DNA from: Trichormus variabilis 0441
Lineage (GTDB): Bacteria; Cyanobacteriota; Cyanobacteriia; Cyanobacteriales; Nostocaceae
Direction: 5' to 3'
Assembly: GCF_009856605.1 (NCBI RefSeq)
Contig: NZ_CP047243.1
Location: forward strand, 248,001-312,000
Length of the DNA stretch: 64,000 bases
Shown here in pieces: positions 45,599-54,062 of the stretch (its first letter is position 1; each line of letters begins with the position of its first letter). The notes under the pieces were generated by a model. That model was not told where the DNA came from. It searched no databases and saw only the letters and a program-made list of their open reading frames with translations. A program made the translations under genes and the position numbers.

Positions 45599-46312
45599 CT
45601 AACGACCTGCTGTTTTCACCCGGAATAAACTTACATCAAAATCAAGCGACTGAATGAAATCATCCAACAAACACTCACGCATTGATTTGTACCAAATTTT
45701 GCGCTCGCCATCCCACGCAAACTTCGCCTTACTCGCTTTGTGGCGGTCTTCGTAGCTAACCAGTGCTTTGATTTCTACCATCGGGGATTCAGCAAGGATA
45801 ATTGCATCCTCCACCAGTTTTGGTAAGTTCTTGTGGCGATTCAAACACTCAACCAACAACCGCACATCATCCCCAGCACGATGGACAGTGCTGATACCAA
45901 TCCCCAGCCAAAGGGCGAGGTCAGTCAGCTTGTAACCACCATGCGAATTGATGCTGTGGTATCCCCAATCAAAGTCGCGCATTGCACAAAGCCAGGGAAC
46001 TGAAACCATACCAGGGAAGAATTTGTCAGCCACTTGTGAATCAAACTCAGCATTGAAAGCAACAGCATAATCACCGATCGCGGATATTTCTCGCAGAAGT
46101 TCAAGCGAACGCTGATAAATGGGATGTGCCGCCTGGGTTAGTTCTGGGGAAATCCTATTGATTGCCTGGGCGTTGTTGACTTCAACTGGAATCAAAGTTG
46201 AAACAGTGGCAATCGCTCCCGAATACTCTCCAACTTGGTAGAGCGTTGCAGAAATTTCACAGGGCGTATTTTCGTTGTCTGCGGTTTCTGTGTCTATTAT
46301 TAATAGCTTCAT
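45599..46312 (-). CDS. DEDDh-type 3'-5' exonuclease
   Basis: 237 residues of the DnaQ/RNase T fold. Exo I is LLIIDTETAD, Exo II is VAFNAEFDSQ, and Exo III carries the catalytic His (VHRAGDDVRLL). A C-terminal extension (SYEDRHKASKAKFAWDGERKIW) resembles a small DNA- or nucleotide-binding addition found in phage/plasmid exonucleases. Likely trims DNA or RNA ends in plasmid replication or repair. Confidence 0.88.
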   Translation of the reverse strand: MKLLIIDTETADNENTPCEISATLYQVGEYSGAIATVSTLIPVEVNNAQAINRISPELTQAAHPIYQRSLELLREISAIGDYAVAFNAEFDSQVADKFFPGMVSVPWLCAMRDFDWGYHSINSHGGYKLTDLALWLGIGISTVHRAGDDVRLLVECLNRHKNLPKLVEDAIILAESPMVEIKALVSYEDRHKASKAKFAWDGERKIWYKSMRECLLDDFIQSLDFDVSLFRVKTAGR

Positions 46313-46362
46313 CTTTCTCCTTGAAAAAATAAGCAGCCGATATAGCTGCTTAAATTAAATAT

Positions 46363-47247
46363 CTACCGAGAACTAACAGGAGTTCTCAAACCTGCAACAT
46401 AATTCATCCATCCCTGAATAGCTTGTATTTCAGGAGTACCAGAGACAACGGTATTCAACACCTGCTGCTGATAAGAAGCTGTTGCATGATTGGGGTCAAG
46501 TTTGTCAGCCGCCCAAGCCAAACAAATGGTTTTCACCAGTTCATCTACCTTGATAATGGGCAATTGACTAGGAGCTTTCACATCCTGGAATTGAAGCCAT
46601 TCCCGAATTAAGTCAACTGGATAATCCATCAGAGTCCGAATTTGTTTCACCCGCAAGTCTTGGGGATGTACCGCCGCAGATTTTGGGTTGATTGGGGGTG
46701 GTGCAGCAATACGGTTCGGATAAGCAGGGGGTGCAGGGGTAGAAATATTCTCTTCTTCTAATTCATATTTTGGACTAGTTGATAGTCTTGATTGAATGCT
46801 TTGTATTAAGAAAGCCCAATCAGAATTTGCATCCCATTGATAGCGGATTCTTTTTCTGGTTTGGGGATCAAAGATACTGCAAAACACTACTTTCTCATCG
46901 CCAGGATTAGCAACGATTGTTAGTGGCTTGTTGTAATCCTCTATGAGAGACGCTGCCAGTAGAAAGGACTTAGTGAAAATAGTCTCAATCCCACTTCTAA
47001 CAACATATAGTTCGTCTGCAAAAATAACGATATCTAATTTCAAGTTTTCTTTTCCCTTGAAATCTTTACTGGTCAGTTTTATTTCACTGATATATCCAGT
47101 CAATGCTCTGTCTGCGACAAGAGTTTTTTTGTCTTGTTGAGGGTCATAATGATGCCAACCATAAGTATAATTATCAGCCAGTTCTTTATCTACATACAGA
47201 TAAACAGGTAGCGGTGGATTCCCTAACCCTAATTTAATTTCACTCAT
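46363..47247 (-). CDS. Hypothetical protein, 294 residues
   Basis: The N-terminal two-thirds are beta-rich (LPVYLYVDKEL, YISEIKLTSKDFKGKENLKLDI, DELYVVRSGIETIF), possibly an OB-like fold. A Pro-rich linker (STPAPPAYPNRIAAPPP) leads to a helical C-terminal part. A single-stranded-DNA-binding role would fit its place beside an exonuclease, but I cannot show it. It shares one base with the preceding gene. Confidence 0.6.
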   Translation of the reverse strand: MSEIKLGLGNPPLPVYLYVDKELADNYTYGWHHYDPQQDKKTLVADRALTGYISEIKLTSKDFKGKENLKLDIVIFADELYVVRSGIETIFTKSFLLAASLIEDYNKPLTIVANPGDEKVVFCSIFDPQTRKRIRYQWDANSDWAFLIQSIQSRLSTSPKYELEEENISTPAPPAYPNRIAAPPPINPKSAAVHPQDLRVKQIRTLMDYPVDLIREWLQFQDVKAPSQLPIIKVDELVKTICLAWAADKLDPNHATASYQQQVLNTVVSGTPEIQAIQGWMNYVAGLRTPVSSR

Positions 47248-47507
47248 TAGAAATTCTCCAAGTCATCATGAGTATTCTGCTTTGCAGTTTGTTTGTATTT
47301 ACTCATTTGATATTGAGAAGTTTTCAGCAGTGGCATTGCTGCTTGTTTAACTGATGCTTTAGCCTGTTCAAATAGAAACTGTGTCGCCCCTTCTGCATCT
47401 TCTTCTGGGTCAATTTGCCCCCATAATGAGCAACCAACTTCTACTGATTCATAATCGCCCAAGTTGAATTTTCTTTGATAGGTAACGGAGATTGTTTTGA
47501 TTTCCAT
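47247..47507 (-). CDS. Hypothetical protein, 86 residues
   Basis: MEIKTISVTYQRKFNLGDYESVEVG continues to a helical tail. The start resembles small phage-type recombination helper proteins with a strand-rich N-terminus. Its stop overlaps the ATG of the 294-residue protein, so the two are coupled. Confidence 0.6.
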   Translation of the reverse strand: MEIKTISVTYQRKFNLGDYESVEVGCSLWGQIDPEEDAEGATQFLFEQAKASVKQAAMPLLKTSQYQMSKYKQTAKQNTHDDLENF

Positions 47508-47552
47508 AAAAATATTTTAGAATTTCTGGAGATTTAGCGTAGCTTTGTTTAT

Positions 47553-47750
47553 TCAATTACTTTCGACAATTTCTAGTAAAAAACCGCATCCAGTGTTTCT
47601 GACTTTTACTACTCCACGATCCACCAAAGATTGAATAACAGACATGGAAACTCCTATCCGATGCAAAGGAGTAGAACCACCGCATACCCGAAGTGAATGC
47701 AGTAAACTAGCTGCCGTTAATTCAGAACAATTCTTTTGTTTTTTAGTCAT
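47553..47750 (-). CDS. Small HTH-like protein, 65 residues
   Basis: SELTAASLLHSLRVCGGSTPLHRIGVSMSVIQSLVDRGVV looks like a small winged-helix DNA-binding unit. Unknown target. Confidence 0.55.
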   Translation of the reverse strand: MTKKQKNCSELTAASLLHSLRVCGGSTPLHRIGVSMSVIQSLVDRGVVKVRNTGCGFLLEIVESN

Positions 47751-47771
47751 TATTTTTACCTAATTTCTAAC

Positions 47772-47811
47772 AAAAATAAGCGGTTTGCTATTAACAAATA
47801 ACAAACCGCTT
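47772..47811 (-). terminator. Rho-independent terminator-like hairpin
   Basis: AAGCGGTTTG and CAAACCGCTT form a perfect 10-bp stem around a 14-base loop. On the minus strand it is followed by TATTTTTG. It lies just past the WGR gene. Confidence 0.65.
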
Positions 47812-47833
47812 GCGATTTAAATGGCAGTAACCC

Positions 47834-48382
47834 TCAAAAATGTCGCCAGAAGCTCTTAGGCAGAGACTTGAGACTGACGGTTTGCGGTTCAGCTTTTGGA
47901 GCTTCTGTAGGTTGTGGAACCGTTGTAGGAGTGAGTGATAATAATGAGTTGAGGATTTGTTTCTGGTGGTCGATATCCTCAACAGTTCTGTAGACCCTGG
48001 TAGGATCTATCTGCATTCCGAGGGGTGTGGGAACGATTTGCAAATACTCATTTAATGCAGCAATGTAGCCCTCATGAAAATTCCTCACATCAAGGCAAGA
48101 ACGCATGATGTTGAGCAATTCTATCGCACGTCTGATTTCCGAAACATTGCGACTACCGTCCATCTCAGATTGGCTTTCCTGATAACCTTTGGCTTTTTTC
48201 TCAGCTACCAACTGATAATATTTGAAAATCGCTCGTTGATTGCTTGCCAAAGAATGGATTTTCGTTTGAGATGAATATCCAACTCTCCCCCATTTGACGA
48301 TCAGTTGAGTGCCTTCGGCTTTCGCTGACCAGAATTTGTTACTGTTGCGGACAGCATCCACAAATACAAGATATGTTTCCAT
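47834..48382 (-). CDS. WGR domain protein
   Basis: 182 residues from the ATG at 48382 (METYLVFVD); an upstream in-frame ATG at 48442 is less likely. A WGR domain occupies the first ~80 residues (FWSAKAEGTQLIVKWGRVGYSSQTK), a fold tied to nucleic-acid binding, as in PARPs. The rest is helical with a Pro-rich tail. Proteins of this kind occur on cyanobacterial plasmids. Function unknown. Confidence 0.8.
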   Translation of the reverse strand: METYLVFVDAVRNSNKFWSAKAEGTQLIVKWGRVGYSSQTKIHSLASNQRAIFKYYQLVAEKKAKGYQESQSEMDGSRNVSEIRRAIELLNIMRSCLDVRNFHEGYIAALNEYLQIVPTPLGMQIDPTRVYRTVEDIDHQKQILNSLLSLTPTTVPQPTEAPKAEPQTVSLKSLPKSFWRHF

Positions 48383-48450
48383 AGTTTTTAATATTTTAAT
48401 TAACTTGCGGGTGAATATCCTTGAGTAAATATTCACCCGCAATAGACTAT

Positions 48451-48624
48451 TTATTCAGTTTCATCCTCCTCATCTTGAGCCAGAGGGTTAACTGTAGAGA
48501 TGAAATGTACTTTAGCTGTATTATTAGATGCGGCTTCTAAGGCTTCTTCTGGTTTTTCATAGGGTGTAACTTTACTGATACCTTCATTTGTTGATTGAGC
48601 TTCACAAAGATAATATTTAGCCAT
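48451..48624 (-). CDS. Small acidic protein, 57 residues
   Basis: MAKYYLCEAQSTNEGISKV continues to the acidic tail DEEDETE. A short alpha-beta protein of unknown function between the WGR and AAA ATPase genes on the same strand. A HIP1-like stem-loop (48670-48703) lies just upstream. Confidence 0.6.
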   Translation of the reverse strand: MAKYYLCEAQSTNEGISKVTPYEKPEEALEAASNNTAKVHFISTVNPLAQDEEDETE

Positions 48625-48669
48625 TGAATTTCTCCTGAATTTTGAGTAACTTCAAAAACTATGCGCGAA

Positions 48670-48703
48670 GCGATTGCCTTCACTATTTGAGAGGAGCAAT
48701 CGC
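48670..48703. repeat. HIP1-like stem-loop
   Basis: GCGATTGC and GCAATCGC form a perfect 8-bp stem in the gap between the AAA ATPase gene and the next small gene. Confidence 0.55.
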
Positions 48704-48710
48704 CTGTTTA

Positions 48711-50333
48711 TTAATTCAAATTAAAACGAGAAGTTCGCAACGACTTAGCTGCTTTTGTCGGCACAGCACTAGAAGCAGCCCTGGCAGATTTCGCCCAAGT
48801 TTGCATTCTTTCGACTGCCACTGCATCCTGGACAGCAAGCGGTATGATAGTTTGGCGACAAGCTTCCAAATCACCGAGCGTTACCTGCTGCGGTCGCCCT
48901 TCGTCAAATGCCAACAATGCAGATTCGGCTGCAAGCACTTCGAGTTCTGCGCCAGAGAATTTTGCGGTATTGGCTGCGATCGCCTCAAGGTACTCGTCCT
49001 CAACGCTGATGCCAAATCGCTCCAGATGAATCTTCAAAATCTGCGCTCTTTCAGCCTCAGACGGCAAATCCACAAAGAAATTCTCGTCAAATCTGCCTTT
49101 TCTCTTGAGTTCAGAAGGCAACGCTGACGGGTCGTTACAGGTGGCCACAACGAATACCCCAGCCGTACATTCACTCATGAACGTGAGGATATTTCCGAGT
49201 ATTCGCTGGGAGACTCCAGAGCTATCACCCTGACCAGACAAGGCTTTGTCGATTTCGTCAAGCCACAAAACGCACGGGGCAATAGCTTCGGCAGTTTTCA
49301 AAGCACGGCGAACATTGCCCTCAGACTCACCCACCAAAGAACCCAACATTGATGCAATATCAAGCTGAAGTAGTGGTAGATTCAGGATACTGGCGATGTT
49401 CTTAGCGCAGATGGATTTGCCAGTACCCGGTGGGCCAGCCAGTAGCACACCTTTGGGTTGCGGCAGATTGAGACTTCGCGCTTCAGTAGTAAACAAACGC
49501 CGCCGCCGTTGCAACCACTCGCGCAACAGGTCTAATCCGCCAAACGGGATAGTTGCAGGTTTCCCCAACTCAATGCCCATTTGAGACAGCAGCCGGGTTT
49601 TGTACTGAACCACCCTCTCGGTCAAGTGCTGATCAATCACAACTCCCTTGGTAGGATTCCAGATTTGTTTGACGCTCAATCTCAGAAAATCGCTAATTTC
49701 TTCCAGGGTTAACCCTAAAGCAGCCCGTGCCAAAGATTCTGTTTCTTCACCAGTTAAGGCAATTGTGAAGTTTTGTTCTTGTTCTTGTGCTACTTGTTCT
49801 AAGTAGGAAAGATAGCTTTCTAGGTGATCTTGAATTTGATCAACAGTAGGCAAAGGCACTTCAAAATGTGGAATTAACCGCACTAAAGACTCGTGCAGTT
49901 CAATATTTTGACCCAGAAAGATGATGCGTTTGTCGGTGGGTTTGAGCCGGTGGTAAAGATTCTTAATCCTGGTGAGTATTTCCCAGGATAACTGCGGTGA
50001 GTTCTTCCCCACGAATGGATGCACATCACCCAAAATGAATACCCCTGCACCATCGAAACTGTTGATATACTCGAAAATGTACACCAACGGATCTGCGTGG
50101 GGTGGTCTTTTGTACTCTGGTACTGGTTTGAAAACCAATCCACCATCCTCAGCAATCTGGCATAGTTCCAGCCCCGATACTCCCAGATTCCAGAAGTACA
50201 CGGGACTGTCTAGTTTTTCTCGCGCCTGAGAGGATAGCCACTGTACAATTGTGGCTTCTTCTGGGGACATGACATCCAAAGCTACAATTGGGATCTGCGA
50301 ATCAATTGTTCTCAGGAGATTAATTAAGTTCAT
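48711..50333 (-). CDS. Ycf46-like AAA ATPase
   Basis: 540 residues. The N-terminal half is a degenerate ATPase-like domain (AGVFILGDVHPFV, RIIFLGQNIELH); the C-terminal half is an AAA module with Walker A AGPPGTGKS, Walker B VLWLDEIDKAL, sensor 1 VVATCNDPSALP and arginine fingers RKGRFDENFFV. This matches the Ycf46 family conserved in cyanobacteria and plastids. It overlaps the next upstream gene by 4 bp and is followed in the same run by DUF2997 and DUF1257 (Ycf35) genes, a recurring association. The cellular role of the set is not established. Confidence 0.88.
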   Translation of the reverse strand: MNLINLLRTIDSQIPIVALDVMSPEEATIVQWLSSQAREKLDSPVYFWNLGVSGLELCQIAEDGGLVFKPVPEYKRPPHADPLVYIFEYINSFDGAGVFILGDVHPFVGKNSPQLSWEILTRIKNLYHRLKPTDKRIIFLGQNIELHESLVRLIPHFEVPLPTVDQIQDHLESYLSYLEQVAQEQEQNFTIALTGEETESLARAALGLTLEEISDFLRLSVKQIWNPTKGVVIDQHLTERVVQYKTRLLSQMGIELGKPATIPFGGLDLLREWLQRRRRLFTTEARSLNLPQPKGVLLAGPPGTGKSICAKNIASILNLPLLQLDIASMLGSLVGESEGNVRRALKTAEAIAPCVLWLDEIDKALSGQGDSSGVSQRILGNILTFMSECTAGVFVVATCNDPSALPSELKRKGRFDENFFVDLPSEAERAQILKIHLERFGISVEDEYLEAIAANTAKFSGAELEVLAAESALLAFDEGRPQQVTLGDLEACRQTIIPLAVQDAVAVERMQTWAKSARAASSAVPTKAAKSLRTSRFNLN

Positions 50334-50581
50334 TGTTGTACATTTTTATACGGTAATGGTGCGAGTTCTTCGTGAGTATTAACAAGTCTCACGATCACTT
50401 CATAAAATTCGGCTTTGCCGTCAAAAATCTCCGCAGTTCCATCACTGAAGGCAATCGCTGAAACTAAAGCATTAATCAATACACATAAACCTTCAGCATT
50501 TCCTTTGATCACGATTGGTTCTCTTTCTTTCGTAGCTACGTAAATATGAACCATCGCGTATTCTTTCGGTAATTCGCTCAT
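50330..50581 (-). CDS. Hypothetical protein coupled to AAA ATPase
   Basis: 83 residues. MVHIYVATKEREPIVIKGNAEGLCVLINALVSAI suggests a small alpha-beta fold. Its stop overlaps the ATPase start (ATGA), implying coupled production and a possible complex. Family not recognised. Confidence 0.65.
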   Translation of the reverse strand: MSELPKEYAMVHIYVATKEREPIVIKGNAEGLCVLINALVSAIAFSDGTAEIFDGKAEFYEVIVRLVNTHEELAPLPYKNVQQ

Positions 50582-50592
50582 AATTTTTTGTG

Positions 50593-50618
50593 CCGGGGGA
50601 AGTGTTCACTTTCCCCCG
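50593..50618 (+). other. GC-rich intergenic stem-loop
   Basis: CGGGGGAA-GTG pairs with CAC-TTTCCCCCG around a 2-base loop. The U-run lies on the plus-strand side only, so for the minus-strand operon it is more likely an mRNA-processing or attenuation hairpin than a terminator. Confidence 0.45.
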
Positions 50619-50624
50619 TTAGTT

Positions 50625-50828
50625 TTACTGCCGTAGCCGTGTTTGTTGTGTTGAAGTCATTCGTTGCTGTTGAACTTCCGGCTTAAACTCTCGTTCGCCT
50701 TCCACAACCCCCAAAGCTTCCTCAAAGGGCTGCGTCGCTTCCAAACACGACAACCCCTCAAACCCAAGAGCTTCTACTCGCACTTCACCAGTTTTGTTAT
50801 CGAAATGTATCAGTATAGAACGTTCCAT
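50625..50828 (-). CDS. DUF2997 family protein
   Basis: 67 residues. RSILIHFDNKTGEVRVEALGF and the Cys-containing GLSCLEATQPFEEALG are typical of DUF2997, a small family usually encoded beside DUF1257. The gene lies 3 bp after the DUF1257 gene. Unknown biochemical role. Confidence 0.8.
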   Translation of the reverse strand: MERSILIHFDNKTGEVRVEALGFEGLSCLEATQPFEEALGVVEGEREFKPEVQQQRMTSTQQTRLRQ

Positions 50829-50831
50829 TGA

Positions 50832-51275
50832 TTATCTCCTGGCGTATTGTTTAACTTCCTGATGTCCGGCAAATGTTAGGCGTAGGGTTTGCACTTGACC
50901 TTTGGTTTCTTCGCTAATCGTGCATTCGCCAAACTTTTCGCGTAATTCTCCAGTTTTGGCTAAAACCATTCGCCGCCCGTAAGTCTGCATTAACTTGTGG
51001 CTGAAGAAATTTTCACCAAGCCGGGGAGAAGTTTCGTACTTGTCATGGATGACATCGTACTCAGAACCGTTCCACTTAAAACCCATGTCTGCACGAGCAT
51101 TGAAACTATGCCCAGGAACGATAATCTCTGCACTCTGCCCTTGAGAATCCCCGTAGTACCCCCTGAGTGGCTGTGCTGTTTCGTGGACTTGGGGTTTGAG
51201 TTTTAGATCCTCTAGAGCTTGGACTAAGCACTTACCGTTGGTTAATTTGGTTTTAACTGTTGAAAAATGTGACAT
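50832..51275 (-). CDS. DUF1257 (Ycf35-type) family protein
   Basis: 147 residues. The N-terminus SHFSTVKTKLTNGKCLVQALEDL and the middle ADMGFKWNGSEYDVIHDKYE match the DUF1257/Ycf35 family of cyanobacteria and red-algal plastids. It is followed by DUF2997 at 3 bp and then the Ycf46-like ATPase, so the three probably work together. Confidence 0.85.
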   Translation of the reverse strand: MSHFSTVKTKLTNGKCLVQALEDLKLKPQVHETAQPLRGYYGDSQGQSAEIIVPGHSFNARADMGFKWNGSEYDVIHDKYETSPRLGENFFSHKLMQTYGRRMVLAKTGELREKFGECTISEETKGQVQTLRLTFAGHQEVKQYARR

Positions 51276-51306
51276 ATTTTTAAGAGAAAAATACTAGCAT
51301 TAGCGT

Positions 51307-51331
51307 GATGCCCCGAAATTCTCAGGGCATC
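51307..51331 (+). other. Intergenic stem-loop
   Basis: GATGCCC and GGGCATC form a 7-bp stem with an 11-base loop, followed by GCTTTTTT on the plus strand. It lies between two minus-strand genes. In that direction it has an A-run before, not a U-run after. Confidence 0.45.
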
Positions 51332-51339
51332 GCTTTTTT

Positions 51340-52401
51340 CTAACGGAACTTGAACGACTTCACAGTGGCTTGAGTTAACCCAATATCCTCACTCGCCAGC
51401 CTTTGCAGATTGCGTTGCTCGTCCAACAATTTGGAGTAGATTGCATCCACTTTCGTCTGGAGTTGCGATCGCCCTTCTGACCCCAAATTCTTAGACTCAA
51501 TCGCTGGGTCATTCACAATCGAATCCAGATGTTCCATCATTTGAGCAAGACTACCGCCAGCTTCGGGACTAGCATTCGCCAGCAGCACACGCACTTTCTG
51601 AAGATGTTTCTCCATTTTGCGTTTGAACTGTACTGGCTTGCGTCCTGGCTCCCAATCGGCTAACTCTTCTAGCAACTGTGCGGCTAGTTGTTCACCTCCA
51701 GCGATCGCTGATTCCCTCAACCTTTGCTCTAGGTTTTGGTCATACTGCTGGATGAACTGGGTTATCTGTTGAAGGCACTTGGCTTGCTCGGAGTTCAACT
51801 GTTCAGACAGCGCCGGGATAATCACCGGACGACCGATAATTACTTGCAGATATTCTTCCAAATCTGACAGTAGTGGAAAAGCTTTGATGAGATTCGCCTT
51901 AACTTCATCACGCTTTTCTACTGGTAAATCCCAAACATTTAACGAGATGAATTTGTCAATACGTGCGGTGTAATCTGCTAGTCCCTCCTCATAACTATCT
52001 TTTAAACCAGTACGTAAACCAGGAGCAACTACATCTCTAATGTTGAGCAACTGACTCCACACCAGGGGCGCTAGGTCTATCGGACAAATCCAATCCCCGT
52101 TATCGTTGCTCATCCACTCTTGCACCGATGCAATCTCAGAGCGCAATTGACTTGCCGCTTCGTCCAGTGCTTTGAAGACTTTAATGCCCTTTAACCCAAC
52201 TTCAGAGGATTTTACTTTGAGTAAATCTGATTCTTCTTCGTTATCAGCCTGCAAAACATCAGTCCACTTTGGCGCGTTACTTTTAGTGGTTTTCTTGAGT
52301 TGAATTTTGAAACGAATCCGAGTTTTATTTAATTTTGCAAAGTTGTAATGTTCAACTACTGCATCTGTTAGAAATGTTTCGTTAGCGATCGCTTGTACCA
52401 T
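51340..52401 (-). CDS. Hypothetical protein, 353 residues (possible DUF3150-like)
   Basis: Long helical, Gln/Glu-rich protein (ARIDKFISLNVWDLPVEKRDEV, then SDLEEYLQVIIGRPVIIPAL). Proteins with similar layout are encoded beside AAA/MoxR-type ATPases on phages and plasmids, and here an AAA ATPase lies three genes downstream. The family name is tentative. A role as ATPase partner is inferred. Confidence 0.6.
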   Translation of the reverse strand: MVQAIANETFLTDAVVEHYNFAKLNKTRIRFKIQLKKTTKSNAPKWTDVLQADNEEESDLLKVKSSEVGLKGIKVFKALDEAASQLRSEIASVQEWMSNDNGDWICPIDLAPLVWSQLLNIRDVVAPGLRTGLKDSYEEGLADYTARIDKFISLNVWDLPVEKRDEVKANLIKAFPLLSDLEEYLQVIIGRPVIIPALSEQLNSEQAKCLQQITQFIQQYDQNLEQRLRESAIAGGEQLAAQLLEELADWEPGRKPVQFKRKMEKHLQKVRVLLANASPEAGGSLAQMMEHLDSIVNDPAIESKNLGSEGRSQLQTKVDAIYSKLLDEQRNLQRLASEDIGLTQATVKSFKFR

Positions 52402-52459
52402 TGTTCAGTACCTCATTTTTTCGCTTTGCTTAAGCGTAGCTTTCACAGTATTTCACTCA

Positions 52460-52648
52460 CTAAACAACAGCCCAATACATCCCCTGTTTCCGAACCATGA
52501 CTGATTGTTTGTTGATTGTGGCTGTACCAATCGGGGAACTATCTTTGAGTTGTTGAATATCTCTAACTGTCCGGTAAATTATTTTTTGAGCGTTATTTTT
52601 TTGCAACCGGATAGGATGTTTTATAGTCCGGGGTTTGTACTTACTCAT
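52460..52648 (-). CDS. Small basic protein, 62 residues
   Basis: SKYKPRTIKHPIRLQKNNAQ, then SPIGTATINKQSVMVRKQGMYW: a basic start with a small beta-rich C-terminus. It lies 4 bp after the previous gene on the same strand. Unknown. Confidence 0.55.
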   Translation of the reverse strand: MSKYKPRTIKHPIRLQKNNAQKIIYRTVRDIQQLKDSSPIGTATINKQSVMVRKQGMYWAVV

Positions 52649-52652
52649 ATTA

Positions 52653-52916
52653 TTAAAACAACTTCATCTGCGTCGCGTTTTCATCAATTACTGTGGCGTT
52701 AACTTGCATCCCTACAACTTCCTCACACCGATTAATCAAGGTTTTGTGATTAATCACCAAATTAGTCTTTTTGCGCTGTCCTGGCATTGGTTTAAAGTGA
52801 TATTGGGGATGTTTAATTGTCCCAGTTTGATATAAGTACCGGTACAGCGTTCTTTGTATTTGATATACTTTTGAGAAAGATAACAAGGTACTGTCATACA
52901 CTCGGTTTAACTGCAT
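52653..52916 (-). CDS. Small basic hypothetical protein, 87 residues
   Basis: The start is taken at the ATG at 52916 (MQLNRVYDSTLLSFSKVYQI), because the frame upstream runs into heptamer repeats (52938-52972). Basic, with KTNLVINHKTLINRCEEVVGM near the end. Unknown, possibly nucleic-acid binding. Confidence 0.5.
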   Translation of the reverse strand: MQLNRVYDSTLLSFSKVYQIQRTLYRYLYQTGTIKHPQYHFKPMPGQRKKTNLVINHKTLINRCEEVVGMQVNATVIDENATQMKLF

Positions 52917-52937
52917 AGTTCTACGTCCCCATACCAA

Positions 52938-52972
52938 TTTGCAATTCGCAATTCGCAATTCGCAATTTACCC
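52938..52972. repeat. CAATTCG heptamer tandem repeat
   Basis: About four to five copies of the 7-bp unit GCAATTC. An oppositely oriented array of the same unit lies at 53120-53156, so the pair could fold as a large hairpin around about 150 bp. Confidence 0.8.
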
Positions 52973-53101
52973 TCACATAACTGTTCACGTAGAGTATTGA
53001 TACTATATGTTTTGTTTTTTCTCATGATTGGAATCAAGAAAGTACTGATTTGAACAGGTTTTCGGTTTGAGCTAAGTGGAGTGGCTTATACCCTAAGCGA
53101 G

Positions 53102-53242
53102 TTAATCTTTAATTACATCCACAATTGCGAATTGCGAATTGCGAATTGCAAATTGTTTTAGTCTTGCTTTGCCACCAGAACGCCGCAAGAATTGCAGACA
53201 TACAGCCGTTGAATTCTGCCGAATATGCTTTGTTTTCGCCAT
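53102..53242 (-). CDS. Doubtful 46-residue frame running into repeat
   Basis: MAKTKHIRQNSTAVCLQFLR continues with basic residues, then the repeat-coded stretch FAIRNSQFAI. Either a small basic peptide whose 3' end was replaced by heptamer repeats, or a chance frame. Confidence 0.3.
   Translation of the reverse strand: MAKTKHIRQNSTAVCLQFLRRSGGKARLKQFAIRNSQFAIVDVIKD
53120..53156. repeat. CGAATTG heptamer tandem repeat (inverted partner)
   Basis: Four to five units of GAATTGC, inverted relative to the array at 52938-52972. Confidence 0.8.
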
Positions 53243-53282
53243 ATATTTTGATGATTTAGATTAAGTTTGTTAAGACTAAATC

Positions 53283-53319
53283 AAAAAAAACAGGAGAGTT
53301 TCTTCTTCGCTCTCCTGTT
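53283..53319 (-). terminator. Rho-independent terminator
   Basis: AACAGGAGAG and CTCTCCTGTT form a perfect 10-bp stem with an 11-base loop. On the minus strand it is followed by a run of eight T. It ends the transcript containing the gene at 53364-53756. Confidence 0.85.
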
Positions 53320-53363
53320 AGATAATGAGGTTTGAGTTTCACTTTCGCTTCGGCGTAGCCATT

Positions 53364-53756
53364 TTATGCTGCTGACTTTCTTGATATGCTCTGTCTTCGC
53401 ATTGGTTTAGAAGTCGTTGGTTTTACGTCCCCAAAGAGAGTCTGAATATCTAAATTCACTCCTAATTGCGCTTGAAGAATTGCTACTTCATTAAGATAAG
53501 CGTCAATCTCGTTCAAATTTTTTTCTTCTGATTCTTTGGCGGAAAACGGTTGTATTTCCTCTTCTTTAAGATAAACAATATCTTTGCTGTTTTTGTCAGG
53601 TAGCAAACCATATTGCCAGCCTGCATTACCTTCTTTCCCTATCAAACTATCACTAGAAATATACTCAATCCCCACTACAGTACCTTGTTTTGTACGCTGC
53701 CCAAATGTGAATCGTGGATATCCCCAACCCCGTGGAATCGTGATTGTTACTTGCAT
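53364..53756 (-). CDS. Hypothetical protein, 130 residues
   Basis: The N-terminal half is beta-rich (FTFGQRTKQGTVVGIEYISSD), possibly a small SH3-like fold; the C-terminus is basic (RRQSISRKSAA). It precedes a clear terminator. Unknown function. Confidence 0.6.
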   Translation of the reverse strand: MQVTITIPRGWGYPRFTFGQRTKQGTVVGIEYISSDSLIGKEGNAGWQYGLLPDKNSKDIVYLKEEEIQPFSAKESEEKNLNEIDAYLNEVAILQAQLGVNLDIQTLFGDVKPTTSKPMRRQSISRKSAA

Positions 53757-53779
53757 GGTAGATTTCCCATCAATTAGGC

Positions 53780-53992
53780 TTAATTTTCTAGAACATCTAA
53801 AGCTTGAGCTAATGCCTGGATGGCATCAGCAAGTGTTAATTCGCCACCATTTTCATTTATGAATTTGAAAACCTGGGGGTTTTGCTCTTTGAAATCTATC
53901 AGCGCACTCCAGATGTTTTCTAGTTGTTCATGCACTGTTTCTAAATCATGATTGTCGGTGGCTAAGGCTTTCTCTAATATCTGTTCGCACAT
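53780..53992 (-). CDS. Hypothetical protein, 70 residues
   Basis: The start is taken at the ATG at 53992 (MCEQILEKALATDNHDLETV); an in-frame ATG at 54031 lies inside a hairpin. Helical acidic protein of unknown function, 23 bp before the next gene. Confidence 0.55.
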   Translation of the reverse strand: MCEQILEKALATDNHDLETVHEQLENIWSALIDFKEQNPQVFKFINENGGELTLADAIQALAQALDVLEN

Positions 53993-54007
53993 GATGTTTA
54001 CCTCATA

Positions 54008-54040
54008 CAAAAAGCGGTCTGCTGTTAACAAACCGCTTAC
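54008..54040 (-). terminator. Terminator-like hairpin
   Basis: AAGCGGT and ACCGCTT around a loop containing TTAACA. On the minus strand a short U-run follows (CTTTTTG). Related in stem sequence to the hairpin at 47772-47811. Confidence 0.45.
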
Positions 54041-54062
54041 GTTTTTGATGTGTGGTGCTGAT

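Noticed and set aside
52938..53156. Possible CRISPR-like array
   Set aside because: Units are contiguous heptamers without spacers, and no cas genes are present.
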